Source: Nonlabens agnitus (GTDB taxonomy: Bacteria; Bacteroidota; Bacteroidia; Flavobacteriales; Flavobacteriaceae). From it: a stretch of 64,000 nt of DNA. The position numbers and the translations under genes were made by a program. The notes beneath the pieces were generated by a model. It ran no database searches, was not told the DNA's origin, and saw only the letters and a program-made list of their open reading frames with translations. This document shows, one piece after another, positions 54,393 to 63,842 of this stretch (position 1 is its first letter; each line of letters begins with the position of its first letter). The stretch is from NCBI RefSeq assembly GCF_002994045.1, contig NZ_MQUC01000003.1, positions 248,001-312,000 on the forward strand. Direction: 5' to 3'.

Positions 54393-57300
54393 ACTTCGTC
54401 TACCACATATTTTTCGCGCTCTTCTTGAAATTGTTCTATAGTCATATCATATAGCCAACTGTTTCTATCATTTTTACGAGATGCAAAATGTACAAACGAG
54501 ATATGGTCTTCTACAATGTCTATATTATCACTAGGTGTGACAACTAACAATTGCAAGTGTAACTGCTTGCAAAGATTTATTAAATAGTTTGCTTTTTTGC
54601 TGTCTTGCGCTTTAAAAGCTTCATCAATGGCTATAAATCTGAAAGAGTCACTTTCGGTTCCTGTCTTCGTCAATCCAAACTGATACGCAATTGCAGATCC
54701 TAAAACCGTATAGGTCAATTGTGCTTTTTCTCCACCAGAGAGTTGCCCCATTCCTGCATAGGTTTTCTTTTTTGTGTCGTCTTCTCGATAAAATTCTTCA
54801 GCTTTGTATTCATACCAAGTTCTTACATCCATAACCTTGCTTCTCCATTCAAAATCTCGCAGTTTATTGATAAAGGGCTCAATCGCATTTTCAAAGTGCA
54901 CTTTCTTTCCATCTACCGTACTATGTATTTCTTTGAAATTAGGAATGGCCTTTAATAAGTATTCCTTGAACTCTATTATCAAATCAGTCTTTTTAGGATT
55001 TGCAACCAATTGGATATACGTTGTTTGTGGTACGGTTTCAAAATCTATCTGTTTTAATGAATCGTTTAATGCCGAAACGTTTTCCTTTATTTCTTCAGAC
55101 CAGGAGTCAAAAAACTCATTGAACTCTCCAACCTTGTTGGTTAAAGTCTCTTCAAGATAGTTGCTGAACTTTTTCTCATATTTGGGTAAATCTTCTTCAA
55201 TAAGTTCATTGTACTTTTCTTGAAACGCTGAAACTAAATCAACATTTAAGCTCAGATTACTCACATCAGCTTCCCAGGATGGAAAACGGTTTCTAATTGT
55301 TTCTAGCGGATGCTTAAACACTCTCATCTTGTCGCCCAGAGATTTTTCGAGTTTGCCGATAGAATCGGTCAGTGTTGAGATTTTACCATTATTCTCTTCT
55401 TGAAATTTTGCTTTTGTTGCCTCAAAATTGGTGTACGAAATAGCCTTAACACTATCGTCATTCAACTCAAAATCTGAAATGTCTATTTGATGAACTGGCA
55501 ATGAGTCTAGTAATTTGCTGTTATCGTTATATAGCTTCTCAGCAGTTTCCATATTAGCTTCAACCTTACCGATATATTTGAGTATTTTACCTTGTTCTTC
55601 TGAGTTTCCATCTAATTTACCTTTAAGAATATCTCGTTCATCTTCTAAGGCTTTAATCTTGTTATTGGATTTTTTTAAGTTTTCAATACGTTTTTTCAAC
55701 CCTTCAGAAGTCTTTGCTGAAGTGCTCCAATCTATTATATCAAACGATGGGAACAACTTTATGAGGTCATTTAGGTTATCCCGTTTTGTATCTAAAACAG
55801 TTAACTCGTTTTCAACCGTATTGTACTGAGATTCCAGAAGCGTTTTGTCTTCCCTCAATTGTTTTACTTGGGTTCTCCAGTAACTTATTTTAGTGGTATT
55901 GTCCCAACCTAAAACATAACGTTCTTTTGAAAGTGAGAATGGTCTGTCGTCTTTTTCGTGTCTTCCTCTGCCGTATTTTGTAAGTCCCTTCGTGGTAATA
56001 GCTTTTTCCGATTTGGCGAAATCGGACATATCATTGGTACAGAGAAAATTAAAACGCGTGGTCACATTTTGTTCTACCCATTCTTGATATGGACTTGTGG
56101 TCTTAAAATCTAATTTATTGAGCAAGTAGTCGTCCCCATAATCTTGTTGGGAGAGGTTTTTGATAGAGAAAGAGGAACGAATACGCTCATAGGATATCTT
56201 ACCATTTAGGTTAGTTTTATTGACGTAGTTGTTAACCGCCTCGTAGTAGGCATCGGATACTAATAGTTTGAGACCAAAACTGTGCAATGCTTTCTCAATG
56301 GCAAGTTCCCAAGCGGTTTCTGTTTCTTTTATTGCAATCAACTCTCCAACAAATGGAATATCTTCTCTGGTGACGCCTATCGCATCAATTATTTCATTTC
56401 TTATCTCTGAAACGCGACCTGTTATATTGTTTCCTGAATTTCTAAGACTCGTTACGGTATTTACAGCTCCATTTATCGCTTCAACCTTTCCTTCAATTTC
56501 AGCCTTTAAATCATAAAAGCGCTTCTCTTGAATGGGGCGTTCTTTTTTGATTTCTTTGATGCTTGTTTCAGCACTATTAAATGATTCCTGAAATATTTTC
56601 TCAGAGGGATTTTTTGTGAATTTAACAGATGAAGCAATAGTGTTGTACGATTCCAGTTGTTTTTTTCGGTTTGTTGTCTCAGCATCAGCATTTGCTTTTT
56701 CTGTTTTCAATCCCTCTATTTGCTGTCCGACTTCATCATTCTGTATCTGGGCTTCTACCTTATTGAATTTGGTTTGAAGGTCGCTATGCTGAGATTTTAA
56801 TTCCTTTATTTTTGAATTACTATCTTCAATATCAGCAGTTAATCTCTGTTGTTCAACTTCAGACAGTTCTTTGCCTTTTTCTGCAAACCAGTAAAGTGAT
56901 GTGTCTCTTTTCTTCTCTAATTGCGTTAATGTCTCTTTTTCAGTAGCGAACTTTTCTGCCAGCTCATCGATAGGCTTAAGTTGTTTGATTTGTTCTTGTG
57001 CCTTTTCAATGTTTCTTTTTGCGCTCATAAGGGTCGCAAAACTTTCATCTAACGTTTTATACTCCTCTTCTGCATCCTTAGACTCAAGCATCTCATTTCT
57101 TATAAAGCCATCTAAATCTCCAAGGACTTTTATCCCAACAAGTTGATTAAATAGGTTTAACGCTTTTACCGAGCGCATCCCAAAGAGTTTGGTAATACGT
57201 TCGGCATATTTAGTTGGGCCATCAAAAAATTCAAGTTTTCGTCTGGTGCTGTTTTGATTGTACTTTGCTTCCAAGAGCTTCTTCCAGACTCCACCGCCAT

Positions 57301-57790
57301 CAAATAGTGTAAAATCTTTTTCAATTTCAAGAGATTGATACGCAATTCCAAAGCTTCTTTTCATATCATTACCTGCGAACCATCTTACCTGAAAAAGCGT
57401 GATAGATTTGCCATCAGTATTCTCAAAATTGGCCAGTAAAATTGAATAACAATTGGTATCCCTCAAACTTTGCGTAGTAGTACTTAATTCTCCGTCTTTT
57501 TGAATATCTCCATAATGACCCAGAACATAGGTGCGCTCGGTGCGGTCTCCTTTTTTTTCTGCACCAGAAGACTGGTTATAAAAACGGTTATTCTTTAAAG
57601 GAACTATTAAAGTAAGTAGCGCGTCGATAAACGTAGTTTTACCAGAGCCATTTGCTCCCGTAAGTAAAGAATTATTCCCTTTAGGTTCTATTCTGAAGAC
57701 ACTCTCATCAAACGTTCCCCAATTAAGAATTTCCATATACTGAAGCCTGAAACCTGCTTCACTTGATATTGTGCTAAATAGACTCGACAT
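54389..57790 (-). CDS. jetC: Wadjet JetC (SMC-like ATPase)
   Basis: 1133 aa. Walker A TGANGSGKTT (44-53), long coiled-coil arms (about 270-480 and 660-900) with a hinge between, signature LSGGEKAQLTYTV and Walker B FIAIDEAF near the C-terminus: the MukB-like layout of JetC. Loop-extrudes DNA with JetA/JetB. Intact over its whole length. Its start overlaps jetB by 17 bp. Confidence 0.95.
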   Translation of the reverse strand: MSSLFSTISSEAGFRLQYMEILNWGTFDESVFRIEPKGNNSLLTGANGSGKTTFIDALLTLIVPLKNNRFYNQSSGAEKKGDRTERTYVLGHYGDIQKDGELSTTTQSLRDTNCYSILLANFENTDGKSITLFQVRWFAGNDMKRSFGIAYQSLEIEKDFTLFDGGGVWKKLLEAKYNQNSTRRKLEFFDGPTKYAERITKLFGMRSVKALNLFNQLVGIKVLGDLDGFIRNEMLESKDAEEEYKTLDESFATLMSAKRNIEKAQEQIKQLKPIDELAEKFATEKETLTQLEKKRDTSLYWFAEKGKELSEVEQQRLTADIEDSNSKIKELKSQHSDLQTKFNKVEAQIQNDEVGQQIEGLKTEKANADAETTNRKKQLESYNTIASSVKFTKNPSEKIFQESFNSAETSIKEIKKERPIQEKRFYDLKAEIEGKVEAINGAVNTVTSLRNSGNNITGRVSEIRNEIIDAIGVTREDIPFVGELIAIKETETAWELAIEKALHSFGLKLLVSDAYYEAVNNYVNKTNLNGKISYERIRSSFSIKNLSQQDYGDDYLLNKLDFKTTSPYQEWVEQNVTTRFNFLCTNDMSDFAKSEKAITTKGLTKYGRGRHEKDDRPFSLSKERYVLGWDNTTKISYWRTQVKQLREDKTLLESQYNTVENELTVLDTKRDNLNDLIKLFPSFDIIDWSTSAKTSEGLKKRIENLKKSNNKIKALEDERDILKGKLDGNSEEQGKILKYIGKVEANMETAEKLYNDNSKLLDSLPVHQIDISDFELNDDSVKAISYTNFEATKAKFQEENNGKISTLTDSIGKLEKSLGDKMRVFKHPLETIRNRFPSWEADVSNLSLNVDLVSAFQEKYNELIEEDLPKYEKKFSNYLEETLTNKVGEFNEFFDSWSEEIKENVSALNDSLKQIDFETVPQTTYIQLVANPKKTDLIIEFKEYLLKAIPNFKEIHSTVDGKKVHFENAIEPFINKLRDFEWRSKVMDVRTWYEYKAEEFYREDDTKKKTYAGMGQLSGGEKAQLTYTVLGSAIAYQFGLTKTGTESDSFRFIAIDEAFKAQDSKKANYLINLCKQLHLQLLVVTPSDNIDIVEDHISFVHFASRKNDRNSWLYDMTIEQFQEEREKYVVDEV

Positions 57791-58355
57791 AATCTTCTAA
57801 TTGATTTTTAAAATCATTTAATACATCAAGTGAGACTTTGTCTTTTATGATTTTATGAATAATATATTTTGGTTGCTCATCACTCTCGTTTACTTCCTTT
57901 AAATACTTTAAATCAATAATCTTATTGATGTAGGTATCGAGGTCCTTTAAGAATTGAACAGTGTTATACTTTTGAGGTAGGAAACGCTCGATTTCCGCTT
58001 TGAGGTCTTCTTTGAGAATGTACTTTATTCTTGACTGAATTTCTACAGGATTATTCTCATAGTCTTCTAACATCTGCCTTAGAATAACCAGCACTACTGA
58101 AACCTCAAATCCTATGGCTCTTCTGTTTACTAATCCAAGTGTATTGTTATCTTCATCGATGATAAATTGTTTTAAAAAGGCGTAACCATCTTCTTCTCGG
58201 ATAACCAACTCTAACCCAATAATACTGAGGTAGTCCGCAATTTCTTTTTTGTAAAAAACAACATCTTTCCAGTTGTTATCTTTCTTATTTACCGTTCCTT
58301 TAAGTAGTCTTACAACTGCTTTGGAATAGGGCTGTATTTTTTCTAATAAATTCAT
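57774..58355 (-). CDS. jetB: Wadjet JetB (DUF4194, MukE-like)
   Basis: 193 aa, winged-helix-type kite subunit; motifs LELVIREEDGYAFLKQF and RRAIGFEVSVVLVILRQML match DUF4194. It bridges the JetA kleisin and JetC heads. It overlaps jetA by 4 bp (ATGA) and jetC by 17 bp. Confidence 0.92.
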   Translation of the reverse strand: MNLLEKIQPYSKAVVRLLKGTVNKKDNNWKDVVFYKKEIADYLSIIGLELVIREEDGYAFLKQFIIDEDNNTLGLVNRRAIGFEVSVVLVILRQMLEDYENNPVEIQSRIKYILKEDLKAEIERFLPQKYNTVQFLKDLDTYINKIIDLKYLKEVNESDEQPKYIIHKIIKDKVSLDVLNDFKNQLEDYVESI

Positions 58356-59296
58356 TTTACTATTAAAATTTGTGGTATTTGTATAGACTTGTTCTTTTCA
58401 TTGTCAAACATTACTGTGTGCGTTTCATCACCTTGAAACTCGTAAGTGAAATCTTGTAAAACCTCGAAGTAGCCAAACAACTCTGGTAATCCTTCAGAAA
58501 TTCCTCCACTTACATTTATTACCTCGGTCAGTGTAGTCTGGTTAGCGGTCTTAAGAACATTTTTAATGTTTGATTTTAGCTTTGTTTTGTTAATCGTTTT
58601 TCTGGTAACAACAGCTTTAAAATCATCTGCTAGAGTAATATTATTGTCAGCTCTTGTAGGTCTTGTTTTATAGGTATGAATCTTCTTTTTCTCAAAAGTG
58701 AGTTTTCTCTCAAATGGAATATTGAATTCAATTCCTGTTTCTAACGCCATCGATAAATCTGGTCGTACTCTATCTTCGCTTATGACGGAAAGATGCTTTT
58801 TAATATCTTGAATTAATTTTTTGACTATCAACTTATCTACGGCATTCCCTTCTCTAATTATTCGGCTTAATTTTTCAGCCATTTTATCGTTCGCCTCATA
58901 CACCTTTTTACCAGACTTGAATAAATAGCGTTTTATACCTTTAAGAAAGGTGTCATCACTTTTTATTCCTTTTTCATCCAGTTTATTATACAGCTGTTCG
59001 GTAAGATTTTTCCATTGTTCTTGTAGAGAACGGTCCATTAAGAACTCCCAGAAAGCATAAAAACTTTTTCCTTGATGACTTTCCTTTAACCTATCGAGAG
59101 CATCAAAAGTAAAGTCTAATACATCACTTTTAGATAGTGACTGGTCTAAGTGCTTTTGGTAGATTTCATTTGTGATTTTCTTGAAGTTATCCTCTACTTC
59201 TTTAAAATCTGATAATAATTCTCTGGCAGTACTGTTAAGCCTGTCGAACATTGGTATAATTTGAAAATCATCCAAAGTCTCAACTTCTTTACCCAT
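58352..59296 (-). CDS. jetA: Wadjet JetA, C-terminal part (DUF3375, MukF-like kleisin)
   Basis: 314 aa of the kleisin. The natural N-terminal joining residues (KKAKLEEQIQDLK) precede its ATG in the same frame, showing that the gene extends upstream. QIIPMFDRLNSTARELLSDF and the C-terminal strands IQIPQILIV match DUF3375. It can be reached by a -1 shift at 59329-59335, or by re-initiation at the ATG lying 2 bp after the stop of the first part. Overlaps jetB by 4 bp. Confidence 0.9.
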   Translation of the reverse strand: MGKEVETLDDFQIIPMFDRLNSTARELLSDFKEVEDNFKKITNEIYQKHLDQSLSKSDVLDFTFDALDRLKESHQGKSFYAFWEFLMDRSLQEQWKNLTEQLYNKLDEKGIKSDDTFLKGIKRYLFKSGKKVYEANDKMAEKLSRIIREGNAVDKLIVKKLIQDIKKHLSVISEDRVRPDLSMALETGIEFNIPFERKLTFEKKKIHTYKTRPTRADNNITLADDFKAVVTRKTINKTKLKSNIKNVLKTANQTTLTEVINVSGGISEGLPELFGYFEVLQDFTYEFQGDETHTVMFDNEKNKSIQIPQILIVK

Positions 59297-59298
59297 TT

Positions 59299-59814
59299 TT
59301 AAGTCCTGAATTTGCTCTTCCAGTTTTGCTTTTTTTCTTCGAGACTTTTAATCCTTTTATTGACGTTCGCATCGGTGTTTTCTACTAAATCCTGCAATTG
59401 ATTAAATACATCCTTGAACTTGGAATCGGCACCTACAAACTCCTTTTTCTTTAACGTATGTAACCAGTTTATTGTCTTAATGGTATAAGGCGATAACTGG
59501 TAGACAACATCACCATTGTCATTGTAATAGTTGCTTAAAAATCCGCTATCCGTCCATTTTTTAATAGACCTTTTGGACTTTACTTCATACGTATCAAAGG
59601 TCTGATGAATCTCTATATCATCTTCTATATCAACCTCATAATGTTCAAGATAATCTTCTAATAGCCTATGTAAATCATCAGACAATATTGAGCTTCTATC
59701 TTGGTTGAACGTATCATAAAAGAACGTGATTACGATGTCTAACTTTCGCAACTTAAGTAGATTAACACTTGGCGAATCCTTTAAAATATTTTTTATGTTT
59801 TCCTTTTCAGACAT
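59299..59814 (-). CDS. jetA: Wadjet JetA, N-terminal part
   Basis: 171 aa, the winged-helix/head-binding N-terminal domain of DUF3375 (LLKLRKLDIVITFFYDTF; DVVYQLSPYTIKTINWLHTL). Ends with 11 out-of-frame residues after EEKK. With a -1 shift at the A_AAA_AAG heptamer, 171 plus 314 aa join into a normal-length protein of about 487 aa. Overlaps the WYL regulator gene by 8 bp. Confidence 0.9.
   Translation of the reverse strand: MSEKENIKNILKDSPSVNLLKLRKLDIVITFFYDTFNQDRSSILSDDLHRLLEDYLEHYEVDIEDDIEIHQTFDTYEVKSKRSIKKWTDSGFLSNYYNDNGDVVYQLSPYTIKTINWLHTLKKKEFVGADSKFKDVFNQLQDLVENTDANVNKRIKSLEEKKQNWKSKFRT
59329..59335 (-). promoter_or_regulatory. A_AAA_AAG slippery heptamer in jetA
   Basis: In the zero frame the codons are GAA-AAA-AAG. 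The phase is exactly that of a canonical -1 frameshift site, as in E. coli dnaX. A GGA stands about 15 nt upstream. No strong downstream hairpin was seen. The longer A7 run (59330-59336) may equally be a simple one-base deletion. Confidence 0.5.
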
Positions 59815-60715
59815 AATTACTCATCATTTCGTTAATGCGGTTTTTCATTTTTTTTCTCAACCATTTTGGCTCCATAACCACCACCTTTTCACCCATTTTT
59901 AATAGTTGCATCTCAAGCTCATAATTAGGCTTGAGTTTGTAAATTACAGTTCCCCAATCATCTCCAGAATCCAAGCACACTTGCGACTTGTGCAATGGCA
60001 GGCTTTTTAAGTATTTTAATTGATTACTTTCGACAGAGAGCATTACTTTTTGTACCTCATCGGTTTCATCAAAGTTGAGACCTACCACATCACCATAGGC
60101 TTCTATTTGCTTTTCATACGCCTTTTTAGTTTGGGCATTTTTATCAGTAATCTGAAGATTGTTTATTCTATCCAATCCAAAACTTCTTATGTCCTCAATA
60201 TCTTCTGGAACGGCTATGAGATACCATCTTTTCAAATATTCCTTTAGTCGTAGCGGTGTAACGGTATATGTTTTGGATGTTTTGTTTAAGTAATTTTCTT
60301 TTCTAAAAGTTAACTTTCGCGAAAGCGTAATTGCCTTTAGTATTCTGGCCATATTATGTAGCCCAGTAAATGCCGAACTGTCATCAGGAATCACATATTT
60401 ATTGAAACTTGAATAATCTCTCATTCCTTCTTCATAGATTTCTGCCAGAGAAGAAAACTCGGCAAATTTTAAAAACCGATGCACGCTATTATCTTCTTCT
60501 ACCAGAAGATAACCACGCTCTGCTCTGTTGTAACTTATCTCAATGCCAAAATTGTCTTTAAGATTTTTCAAATCGCGCTCAAAGGTTCTGGGCGTCGTGT
60601 CTATATCATAGTCACACAACAACCTTTTAATCAATTCCTGTTTTGAAACACAACCCTTGTGCGTTGTGATATGCACAATGCAGGATAACCTTTTAAGTAA
60701 AGTGTAGTTTGCCAT
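59807..60715 (-). CDS. HTH-WYL domain transcriptional regulator of Wadjet
   Basis: 302 aa from ATG 60715 (five codons after an alternative ATG at 60730). Winged helix 1-60 (SKQELIKRLLCDYDIDTTPRTFERDL), WYL domain about 140-200 (RWYLIAVPED, SFGLDRI) and a C-terminal WCX-like extension. This is the layout of BrxR/CapW-type regulators that repress defence operons. It leads the jetABCD operon. Two similar 24-25 bp repeats lie upstream. Confidence 0.88.
   Translation of the reverse strand: MANYTLLKRLSCIVHITTHKGCVSKQELIKRLLCDYDIDTTPRTFERDLKNLKDNFGIEISYNRAERGYLLVEEDNSVHRFLKFAEFSSLAEIYEEGMRDYSSFNKYVIPDDSSAFTGLHNMARILKAITLSRKLTFRKENYLNKTSKTYTVTPLRLKEYLKRWYLIAVPEDIEDIRSFGLDRINNLQITDKNAQTKKAYEKQIEAYGDVVGLNFDETDEVQKVMLSVESNQLKYLKSLPLHKSQVCLDSGDDWGTVIYKLKPNYELEMQLLKMGEKVVVMEPKWLRKKMKNRINEMMSNYV
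60312..60327. repeat. Partial palindrome copy inside the WYL regulator gene
   Basis: AACTTTCGCGAAAGCG: 14 of 16 bases match, coding strand reads TLSRK. Confidence 0.75.
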
Positions 60716-60746
60716 AATATTGAAAATCAAAGATAAATACTCATAT

Positions 60747-60806
60747 CGCCAAATGGTGTCGAAGTAAATTTAATTATTAAACGCCACAATATGGCGAAGT
60801 AAAATT
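60747..60806 (-). promoter_or_regulatory. Tandem operator-like repeats upstream of the WYL regulator
   Basis: Two direct repeats of 24-25 bp, 35 bp apart (60747-60770 and 60782-60806), share CGCCA...GG..CGAAGTAAA. The second contains an inverted repeat CGCCA/TGGCG. Located 32 bp before the regulator's start, in the divergent gap shared with the gene at 60886. Probable binding sites of the WYL protein. Confidence 0.65.
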
Positions 60807-60885
60807 GTTATTTTGCAATAATTAGTTTTTAATCTTTTCGGATTAACAAGAATATATGGTGCAACTTTTAATACAATATGCTTAG

Positions 60886-61553
60886 ATGCCTTATTCTGGA
60901 GGCAGTGCAATAAATGGTAGTGTATGGTATCAAAATTGGTACCTGGCGCTTGAAGTAGCGAGAAGTCATTTTGAAGCCAACAGGATAATTTATACAGAAA
61001 ACTTTATTGATATCATCAATATTATTGATGATATAAAAATTGTTGATGGTAAGCAGACGAGGTATTTTAAAGTAAAGTTTCGCTCACCTAACAAAAATCT
61101 GCATTGGGGCATTGGAGATTTATCTTCTCAAAATATCATTACCCACTTAAGCAACAATTTGAGGCTTATCCAGACGCAGAAATTGTTTTTGTTTCTGAGA
61201 GCAACTGCTACTTAATCACAGAAGTTTTCCAAAGGGCACGAAATTATGTCTCTACTGGGAATATGGATATGGCATTAGAATCGAAGTGGTGTATTGATTT
61301 ATGGGAAAGGGCAAAGGTGGCTTTTGGCTATGACGATATTCAGCTATTTAGATTGGCAGAAAAAGTAACGATGTGTTGTTTACCGCAATATGATATCAAG
61401 CAACTTGTAGAGCATCGTTTCATGGGAACAGGTCAACAAAAGGCAATTGCAAAGTTGTTTTACGAAAAAAGCACATAGTACTCAATAAACAAAACTCGAA
61501 TAAGAAAGGAAAATATAAATCAATGGTTACTGGAAGATGGAATTGTATTATAA
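60886..61553 (+). pseudogene. Cap4-like/dsDNA-nuclease-domain protein, frameshifted and truncated
   Basis: Starts MPYSGGSAINGSVWYQNWYL. The region ENFIDIINIIDDIKI...YFKVKFRSP is like the GG-YQ / DDI / (Q)VK pattern of the Cap4-type (DUF4297) nuclease domain, with Lys-Val-Lys in place of Gln-Val-Lys. The frame breaks near 61130-61133 (A4; one A missing) and continues as KYHYPLKQQFEAYPDAEIVF. A TAG at 61476-61478 precedes 24 more sense codons ending at TAA 61551. Repaired length about 222 aa. Followed 12 bp later by the STAND gene. Confidence 0.6.
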
Positions 61554-61565
61554 TTTAGAAGTAAA

Positions 61566-63842
61566 ATGAAGCAAGAAGTTTACGCAAATAGAGCCTTAGA
61601 TTTTAACACCCTTAAACCAAGAGAGTTTGAAGAGGTAGTATATCATTATTTTAAGGACCAGATTAAAAATGGTCTTTATGAAGGCATTTACGATGATGCT
61701 GAGTTGTCATCAGGCGTGGCAGAAAAGGGTGCGGATGTAATGTTGTTTTTAAAAGGTAAAATCAAAGGCGTCGTTCAATGCAAAAAGCTTGCAACAAATA
61801 TTGGCGTTACAACAGTTCTTTCAGAGATTGTAAAACTACTTTCATATCACATCTTAGAGAGACAGTTATCTAATAATGATGACTCCCAGTTGATTTATGA
61901 TATTGATGACTTTACTTATTACTTTGTTGTTTCCAAGGACTTCACACAAGGTGCAAAAACCTACTTGTCAGGTTTTAACACCCAGTGGAAAGAACCTGGT
62001 GTAAAACCGATTTTTAATAAGCTGGTCAAGCAAAAAACATTTGCAGAGCTTGATAAGAAAAGAGCTTATGAAGAACTGTTGTTATTACTTAATGAAATTA
62101 GTGTTGCCACATTAAATGGAGTGGATTTAGACCCTATTGTACGATTGAACAATGCTATAATTAACCGCTATTTCTATCGTGCCGAACTTACTCCTTCAAA
62201 AGAATCTCAAGAGGTAACTAAGCTAGACCCAACTCAGACTTTTGATCTGAAAGAAGCGAATAAAAAAATCGAGCTAATTTCTAATGATATTACAAGGGTA
62301 AAATCACACTTTGGCAAGATTAAAGATTCTACCATTGAGAGAGAGGAAGTCCAAGATATTTTTAATTGGATTTTGAGCAAACTAAAGGAAAACGAATCTA
62401 ATATTGCTGTAGTTGCTGGTAATGCAGGAATGGGAAAGACCGTAATTATGTCTGCCGTTTATGATAAATTGAAAGAAGGAAACATTCCTGTAGTATCGTT
62501 TAAGGCAGATAGGATGACATTTAGTACTTTTAAAGAGCTAAATGAGGAATATAGCTTAGAGGTAGATTTTGAATACTTGTTCAACGAGTTCATTGGTGCA
62601 AGGGAACGTGGTGTTATCTTGATTGATCAAATCGATGCACTGTCTCAGGCGCTTTCTTCAGACTTAAAACCGCTTCGCTTTTACGACAATCTAATACAGC
62701 GTTTTAAAAACCACCCCAAGGTTAAAATTGTAATTTCAACACGAATTTACGACCTTAATTATGACCCAATTATTGCTAACTATAAAGGCAAAAAAACCTT
62801 CAAAATAGGGCCACTTGATGTAGCAACAGTGAAGGAGGTTTTAGTATTGCACAATATTAAGCCCAAAAAGAAATTTTCTGATAGCTTTATAAAGCTTTTG
62901 ACCGTACCACTTCATCTCGAAGTGTTTTTAGGAGTTTACAAAGAGGGATTAGATGTGAATGAGATTAGGAATTTACAAGACTTGTATTCTGAGTTATGGC
63001 GCCAGAAAGTATTGAGAAAATCCAACATGATTACTTCAAGAAAACCTTCTGATTTTATTTTCGCTGTCGCGGAAAAAATGTACGAAAAACAAGTTATTAG
63101 TATTGATTCACTCTTATTTGAAGACGAATATGACAAAGAAATAATTTACCTCAAATCTACTGGCATCATAAACCAAGGTAATAAGGTTGAGTTCTTCCAC
63201 CAGTCGTTTTTTGATTATGCCTACGCGCGCAACTTTCTCAAATCTGAAAAAGATTTGGTGAAAAATCTACTCAATAGACACCAAGGATTGTACGTGCGTT
63301 CAAAAGTTAAGCAAGTACTTAATTACAAGCGAAATGTTGATTTTGAAGACTATATCAATGATGTAGAGTCTTTATTGAAACATTCGGATATTCGATTCCA
63401 CATAAAGTTATTGGTTATGCAACAGCTGGCGTTTCAAGAAGAGCCTACGATAGAGGAACAAGATATTGTAGAGCAGTTTATTTTTATTGACCAAGACCTT
63501 TGCAGTGCCTTTGCATCTTTAATTATGGGTTCCGGTTGGCAATATTTTTTTATAGACAGAAACATTTTTACGAAGTCTATTGAAGAAGACGACAATACCT
63601 ACAGAAGGCAAATATTGCAATGCTTTAAACCACTTGCTATTCAAGATAACCAATTATACCTACTTCAGTATTATAATAATCTTAAAGACTCAACCACAAA
63701 AGATGAATTGATTCTTGATTACTTGTGGCACGTTCAAAACGTTAAAGAAAGGCTTGCTATAGATATGGTCGAACAGGTTTTAAAAGAAAAAACAACTTTA
63801 GGAAAGAGTATTGGTTTTATAGAGTGTTGGAGCATAGTGTAA
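61566..63842 (+). CDS. Restriction-endonuclease/STAND NTPase (Avs/NACHT-like), frameshifted
   Basis: 758 aa before a stop. N-terminal Mrr-like PD-(D/E)XK domain (about 15-130; Asp57 in KGADVML and Gln71-x-Lys73 in VVQCKK). The NTPase has Walker A GNAGMGKT (285-292), Walker B GVILIDQID (349-357) and ISTRIYDLNYDP. C-terminal helical repeats follow. The last ~12 residues are out of frame; the real protein continues in the -1 frame to the window end. Probable anti-phage sensor-effector like Avs. Confidence 0.8.
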   Translation: MKQEVYANRALDFNTLKPREFEEVVYHYFKDQIKNGLYEGIYDDAELSSGVAEKGADVMLFLKGKIKGVVQCKKLATNIGVTTVLSEIVKLLSYHILERQLSNNDDSQLIYDIDDFTYYFVVSKDFTQGAKTYLSGFNTQWKEPGVKPIFNKLVKQKTFAELDKKRAYEELLLLLNEISVATLNGVDLDPIVRLNNAIINRYFYRAELTPSKESQEVTKLDPTQTFDLKEANKKIELISNDITRVKSHFGKIKDSTIEREEVQDIFNWILSKLKENESNIAVVAGNAGMGKTVIMSAVYDKLKEGNIPVVSFKADRMTFSTFKELNEEYSLEVDFEYLFNEFIGARERGVILIDQIDALSQALSSDLKPLRFYDNLIQRFKNHPKVKIVISTRIYDLNYDPIIANYKGKKTFKIGPLDVATVKEVLVLHNIKPKKKFSDSFIKLLTVPLHLEVFLGVYKEGLDVNEIRNLQDLYSELWRQKVLRKSNMITSRKPSDFIFAVAEKMYEKQVISIDSLLFEDEYDKEIIYLKSTGIINQGNKVEFFHQSFFDYAYARNFLKSEKDLVKNLLNRHQGLYVRSKVKQVLNYKRNVDFEDYINDVESLLKHSDIRFHIKLLVMQQLAFQEEPTIEEQDIVEQFIFIDQDLCSAFASLIMGSGWQYFFIDRNIFTKSIEEDDNTYRRQILQCFKPLAIQDNQLYLLQYYNNLKDSTTKDELILDYLWHVQNVKERLAIDMVEQVLKEKTTLGKSIGFIECWSIV

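Noticed and set aside
58352..59814. Two separate Wadjet genes in place of jetA
   Set aside because: The upstream frame of the second part encodes the natural linker KKAKLEEQIQDLK without a start, so it is one gene in two frames.
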